This document shows positions 21,352 to 23,582 of a stretch of DNA of 23,582 nucleotides, one piece after another. A model generated the notes under the pieces. It saw nothing but the letters and a program-made list of their open reading frames with translations. It made no database searches and was not told the DNA's origin. Source of the DNA: Anaerolinea sp. (GTDB taxonomy: Bacteria > Chloroflexota > Anaerolineae > Anaerolineales > Anaerolineaceae); NCBI GenBank assembly GCA_013824385.1, contig PNNU01000007.1, positions 1-23,582 of the forward strand. The letters run 5' to 3'. The position numbers and the translations under genes were made by a program. Position 1 is the stretch's first letter; each line of letters begins with the position of its first letter.

Positions 21352-21762
21352 ATGATCAAAGCAGAAATCACTGTTGGTACTTGTTATGGAGATGTGGTTA
21401 TTCCCGTTGAAGTATTGGGAAAGGGACCACGACCCGGTACGGCTTGGGTTCACGCTTTGAATGGTCTGGAACCATTTACCAAAATCAGTCATGGCGGACC
21501 GTATCAGGACTCTACCTCAATTGTTCTCATACCCCATCTACGGGAAGTACACATCGAAAATGATCCAGACGAAGATCGAGAAGAGGATCTGCCTCAGGAA
21601 AACGACTTCGAAATACAAATCCCGATTCCTGAACGGCACATTCCCGAAATGAATCAAGACATCCTCGTAGATGATCGAAAGATCCCTGTAGAGGATCGGA
21701 ACATCCCCATAGTGGATTGGTTCCTGGAAGGTGCCTATGAATACCGAACTTTCATCGAATGA
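21352..21762 (+). CDS. hypothetical acidic protein with heptad repeats
   Basis: A 136-residue protein not recognised as any family. Residues 1-65 look like a compact beta domain (AEITVGTCYGDVVIPVEVLG). The second half is very acidic and contains five seven-residue units starting with I-P or I-L (residues about 90-124). CAGGAGG precedes the ATG. It overlaps the next gene by 26 bases. Tandem units of this sort suggest a flexible or repetitive binding surface; no function can be given. Confidence 0.55.
   Translation: MIKAEITVGTCYGDVVIPVEVLGKGPRPGTAWVHALNGLEPFTKISHGGPYQDSTSIVLIPHLREVHIENDPDEDREEDLPQENDFEIQIPIPERHIPEMNQDILVDDRKIPVEDRNIPIVDWFLEGAYEYRTFIE
21619..21723 (+). repeat. five tandem 21-base coding units
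   Basis: Units start at 21619, 21640, 21661, 21682 and 21703, each beginning ATYCC or ATCCT and encoding seven residues, consensus I-P-x-x-D/E-R-x. The third and fourth are closest (both GTAGA.GATCG.AA). Period and phase are exact, so they grew by in-frame duplication. Confidence 0.7.
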
Positions 21763-22309
21763 TCTGGATTTATTGGAGAGGAGGAATATTCCAATCCAGA
21801 GATATCGGAAAGGACCTGGTATTCGAGAAACTGTATTGGTAGTTACACCTACAGTCACAATCCAGGGATATCAATACCTGGTGGACTTTGGCTCTGGCTT
21901 CCCAACACGCTATCACCGGGTCAACAAAAACAAAGAATGCTCGTGTGGCGCAGCCTATTGTGAAGCCATTGAAGCCGTAAGACTGTATCTTCAATCTGGT
22001 GGCGCACGCGCTCCTGATCCAGAAGGAATGCCGCCTTGTCCGATCTGCGGGAGTAAGACGTTCCGTGACCGTGATTGGGATGGCAAATACACCAAAGAAC
22101 TGGGATGGCGGTGCACAAAAGGTGGTTTACGCCACTTTCTGGATGTCAAAACTGAACGGATCAAGAAACAGTTCGCAGAAAATCCCTGGCTGATCCCGCC
22201 AGCGCCTGGATACCCAGGTGTCAGGCGAGATGAACTGATGACCTGGGAAGAGTGCGAAGCGATTAACCGCAAGATCTTTCTCGAAACCGGCTACGATCCG
22301 ACCGCATGA
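21737..22309 (+). CDS. hypothetical zinc-binding protein
   Basis: A 190-residue protein. C68-S-C70 and C75 resemble a degenerate SWIM-like finger; C101-P-I-C104 with C126 and H133 form a likely zinc ribbon. The N-terminal part has a beta-type region (ETVLVVTPTVTIQGYQYLVD). The family is not recognised. The start chosen is ATG at 21737 with GGAAG just upstream; GTG at 21731 is an alternative. It overlaps the previous gene and is followed by a terminator-like hairpin. Near SSB and RadC, a nucleic-acid role is plausible but inferred. Confidence 0.55.
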   Translation: MNTELSSNDLDLLERRNIPIQRYRKGPGIRETVLVVTPTVTIQGYQYLVDFGSGFPTRYHRVNKNKECSCGAAYCEAIEAVRLYLQSGGARAPDPEGMPPCPICGSKTFRDRDWDGKYTKELGWRCTKGGLRHFLDVKTERIKKQFAENPWLIPPAPGYPGVRRDELMTWEECEAINRKIFLETGYDPTA

Positions 22310-22328
22310 ATCACACGACCCCAACGGA

Positions 22329-22369
22329 GGGGGCAGCATCCCTCCAGGGGTGGTCTGTCCCCTTTTTTT
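22329..22369 (+). terminator. intrinsic terminator or attenuator before radC
   Basis: GGGGGCAG (22329-22336) pairs with CTGTCCCC (22355-22362; one G-U pair), followed by seven T residues. The radC ribosome binding site (AGGAGAT) lies immediately after. Confidence 0.72.
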
Positions 22370-22383
22370 CATAGGAGATAGAC

Positions 22384-23103
22384 ATGAATGACTTTCAACC
22401 GTACCTCATCCAAAACACCCATCCCCAAACCTATAGTTTGCCCCGGCTCAAGCACCTGCCTGTTCGTGAGCAGCCCGCTTTCCGGGTAGCCAAAGACTCA
22501 GATGCATGCAGCCTGGCTGAACTGCTGGCCGTCATCATCGGTGGTTCGACTCAAATCGAAACCGCTGAACAATTGCTGGCTCAGTTTGGCACGATCCAGA
22601 AGATTGCTCAGGCGCATGTGAACGAAATCGCCAAGGTACAGGGTGTCAGTAACCTGACCGCCTTACGACTCAAAGCTGCCCTGGCGTTAGGGCGCAAGCT
22701 GCTCCAACCGGAGGATGAACGCCCTGTTATTCATTCACCCGGAGACGCAGCCCAGATTCTGATGCCAATGCTGGCCCACCGCGAGCAGGAATACATGGTG
22801 GTGATGCCGTTGGACACCCGTAACCGAATGCTGGATGTGATTGAGATCTACCACGGTTCGCTCAATTCCTCGATGGTGCGCGTTGGCGAGTTATTCAAAC
22901 CGGCGCTGCAACGGAATGCGGCTGCGATCCTGATCGCTCACAATCACCCATCCACAGACCCGACCCCCAGTCCAGAAGATATCAGTGTTACCCGCGCCAT
23001 TGTTCAGGCCGGCAAGCTATTGGATGTGTCCGTCCTGGACCACCTGGTCATCGGATTATCTCGCTGGGTATCCCTCAAGGAAAAAGGGCTGGGATTTTCG
23101 TAA
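22384..23103 (+). CDS. radC: RadC-family (JAB/MPN metalloprotease-fold) protein
   Basis: A 239-residue protein. An N-terminal helix-hairpin-helix-like region (about 40-115, with LLAQFGTIQKIAQAHVNEIA) precedes the RadC JAB domain. JAMM metal-site residues are complete: H186-N-H188, S196 and D199, with the upstream glutamate in EIYHGSLN. RadC proteins are frequent on mobile elements, and their biochemical role is still unsettled despite the historic DNA-repair name. AGGAGATAGAC precedes the ATG. Together with SSB and Rad52-like genes it marks an element-type recombination cluster. Confidence 0.9.
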   Translation: MNDFQPYLIQNTHPQTYSLPRLKHLPVREQPAFRVAKDSDACSLAELLAVIIGGSTQIETAEQLLAQFGTIQKIAQAHVNEIAKVQGVSNLTALRLKAALALGRKLLQPEDERPVIHSPGDAAQILMPMLAHREQEYMVVMPLDTRNRMLDVIEIYHGSLNSSMVRVGELFKPALQRNAAAILIAHNHPSTDPTPSPEDISVTRAIVQAGKLLDVSVLDHLVIGLSRWVSLKEKGLGFS

Positions 23104-23130
23104 CTCAAGAATCATTACAAGGAGAATTAC

Positions 23131-23582
23131 ATGAAACCGATTTTGTTTTTTGACATTGAAACGACGGCCAACCCGGATGCAATTGCGCTCCTACCCGAGC
23201 CAACTGCTCCGGCCAATTACAAAGACGCTGACAAAATTTCTCAGTACATCACTGAGAAGAAAACCGAGCAGATTGCGCAGGCTCCTTTGGATGCCGATCT
23301 GGGCAAAGTCATCGCCATCTCGCTGCAAAGCGGGATTGAAAGCCAGGTAGAAGTTCACCTGATCGGCGACCCTGAAACCAAGGCCGAAAGCGATCTGATC
23401 CGCTGGTTCTGGACCGCGTTCGCGAAAATGGATGGCCGCTCCTGCGGCTATAACATCATCGGCTTTGACCTTCCTTACCTGCTCAGGCGTTCGTTTGACC
23501 TGGGCATCCAGGTCCCGATCCAGCCACAACTGTCCAAATTTCGCGCTGAACCCACCACCGATCTAATGGCTATCCTCTACAA
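23131..23582 (+). CDS. 3'-5' exonuclease domain (DEDD, PolB-like), partial
   Basis: Only the first 150 residues are in the window; the gene runs off the 3' edge. FFDIETT (D8, E10) is the ExoI motif and the GYNIIGFDLPYLLRR stretch is the ExoII motif of DEDD exonucleases, most like the predicted 3'-5' exonuclease of family-B polymerases found on plasmids and phages. AAGGAGAA precedes the ATG at 23131, 27 bases after radC. It would trim 3' ends in DNA repair or recombination. Whether a polymerase domain follows cannot be seen. Confidence 0.78.
   Translation, partial: MKPILFFDIETTANPDAIALLPEPTAPANYKDADKISQYITEKKTEQIAQAPLDADLGKVIAISLQSGIESQVEVHLIGDPETKAESDLIRWFWTAFAKMDGRSCGYNIIGFDLPYLLRRSFDLGIQVPIQPQLSKFRAEPTTDLMAILY

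Noticed and set aside
21619..21723. CRISPR array or replication iterons
   Set aside because: Units are directly adjacent without spacers and lie in phase within a plausible gene.

Overview
The window looks like a mobile or accessory region of a monoderm-type bacterium, most plausibly Chloroflexota (Anaerolineae-like). This rests on style only: roughly balanced base composition, strong AGGAGG-type ribosome binding sites, a Tad pilus locus without a secretin gene, and peptidoglycan hydrolases next to the pilins. No rRNA, tRNA or other taxonomic marker is present, so the assignment is tentative. Almost all genes are on the + strand in tightly overlapping operons.

Layout. (1) 297-3946: a TadB-like/TadC-like membrane pair, an isoprenylcysteine-methyltransferase-like protein, a small membrane protein and a TadZ/CpaE-like ATPase. 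(2) 4296-13776: CpaB, the TadA ATPase, two uncharacterised proteins (one a Zn/HTH protein), a second TadB/TadC-like pair, two very small pilins too short for routine gene calling, two TadE/G-like pseudopilins, a secreted protein with three tandem beta-sandwich repeats, a lytic transglycosylase and a prepilin peptidase. (3) 13795-15484: a ribbon-helix-helix/HTH repressor-like gene divergent from a Fic AMP-transferase-like gene, with an AT-rich operator between them. (4) 15688-18272: a second prepilin peptidase, a third Flp pilin, TadE-like and TadG-like proteins and an AmpD-type amidase. (5) 18441-23582: an OB-fold protein, a 703-base structured non-coding stretch, a SWIM-Rad52-like annealing protein, SSB, two small hypotheticals, RadC and the start of a DEDD exonuclease. 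This is a single-strand DNA handling module of the kind carried by plasmids, integrative elements and phages.

The most striking signal is a module repeated four times in the same orientation, each time just upstream of the first gene of a transcription unit (139-258, 4151-4269, 15548-15665, 18284-18394). Each copy has an imperfectly palindromic TCCCCCTGGGATA box, 15-16 bases, an extended -10 (TGnTAnACT-like), a 37-47 base leader with a conserved ATCGTTgGCCGGACA, and a GCCGGAC...GTCCGGC hairpin followed by T residues. The loops differ, but all four hold CCNNCWGG at almost the same place. This looks like a shared promoter plus attenuator (or small RNA) that ties three pilus operons to an ssDNA-binding gene.

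Working model (inference): one secretion ATPase drives two sets of platform proteins, pilins and prepilin peptidases, with wall hydrolases opening the peptidoglycan. The shared leader would co-regulate this machine with ssDNA-binding and annealing proteins, as expected for DNA uptake or transfer. No relaxase, coupling protein, ComEC or integrase is visible in the window, so transfer itself is not shown.
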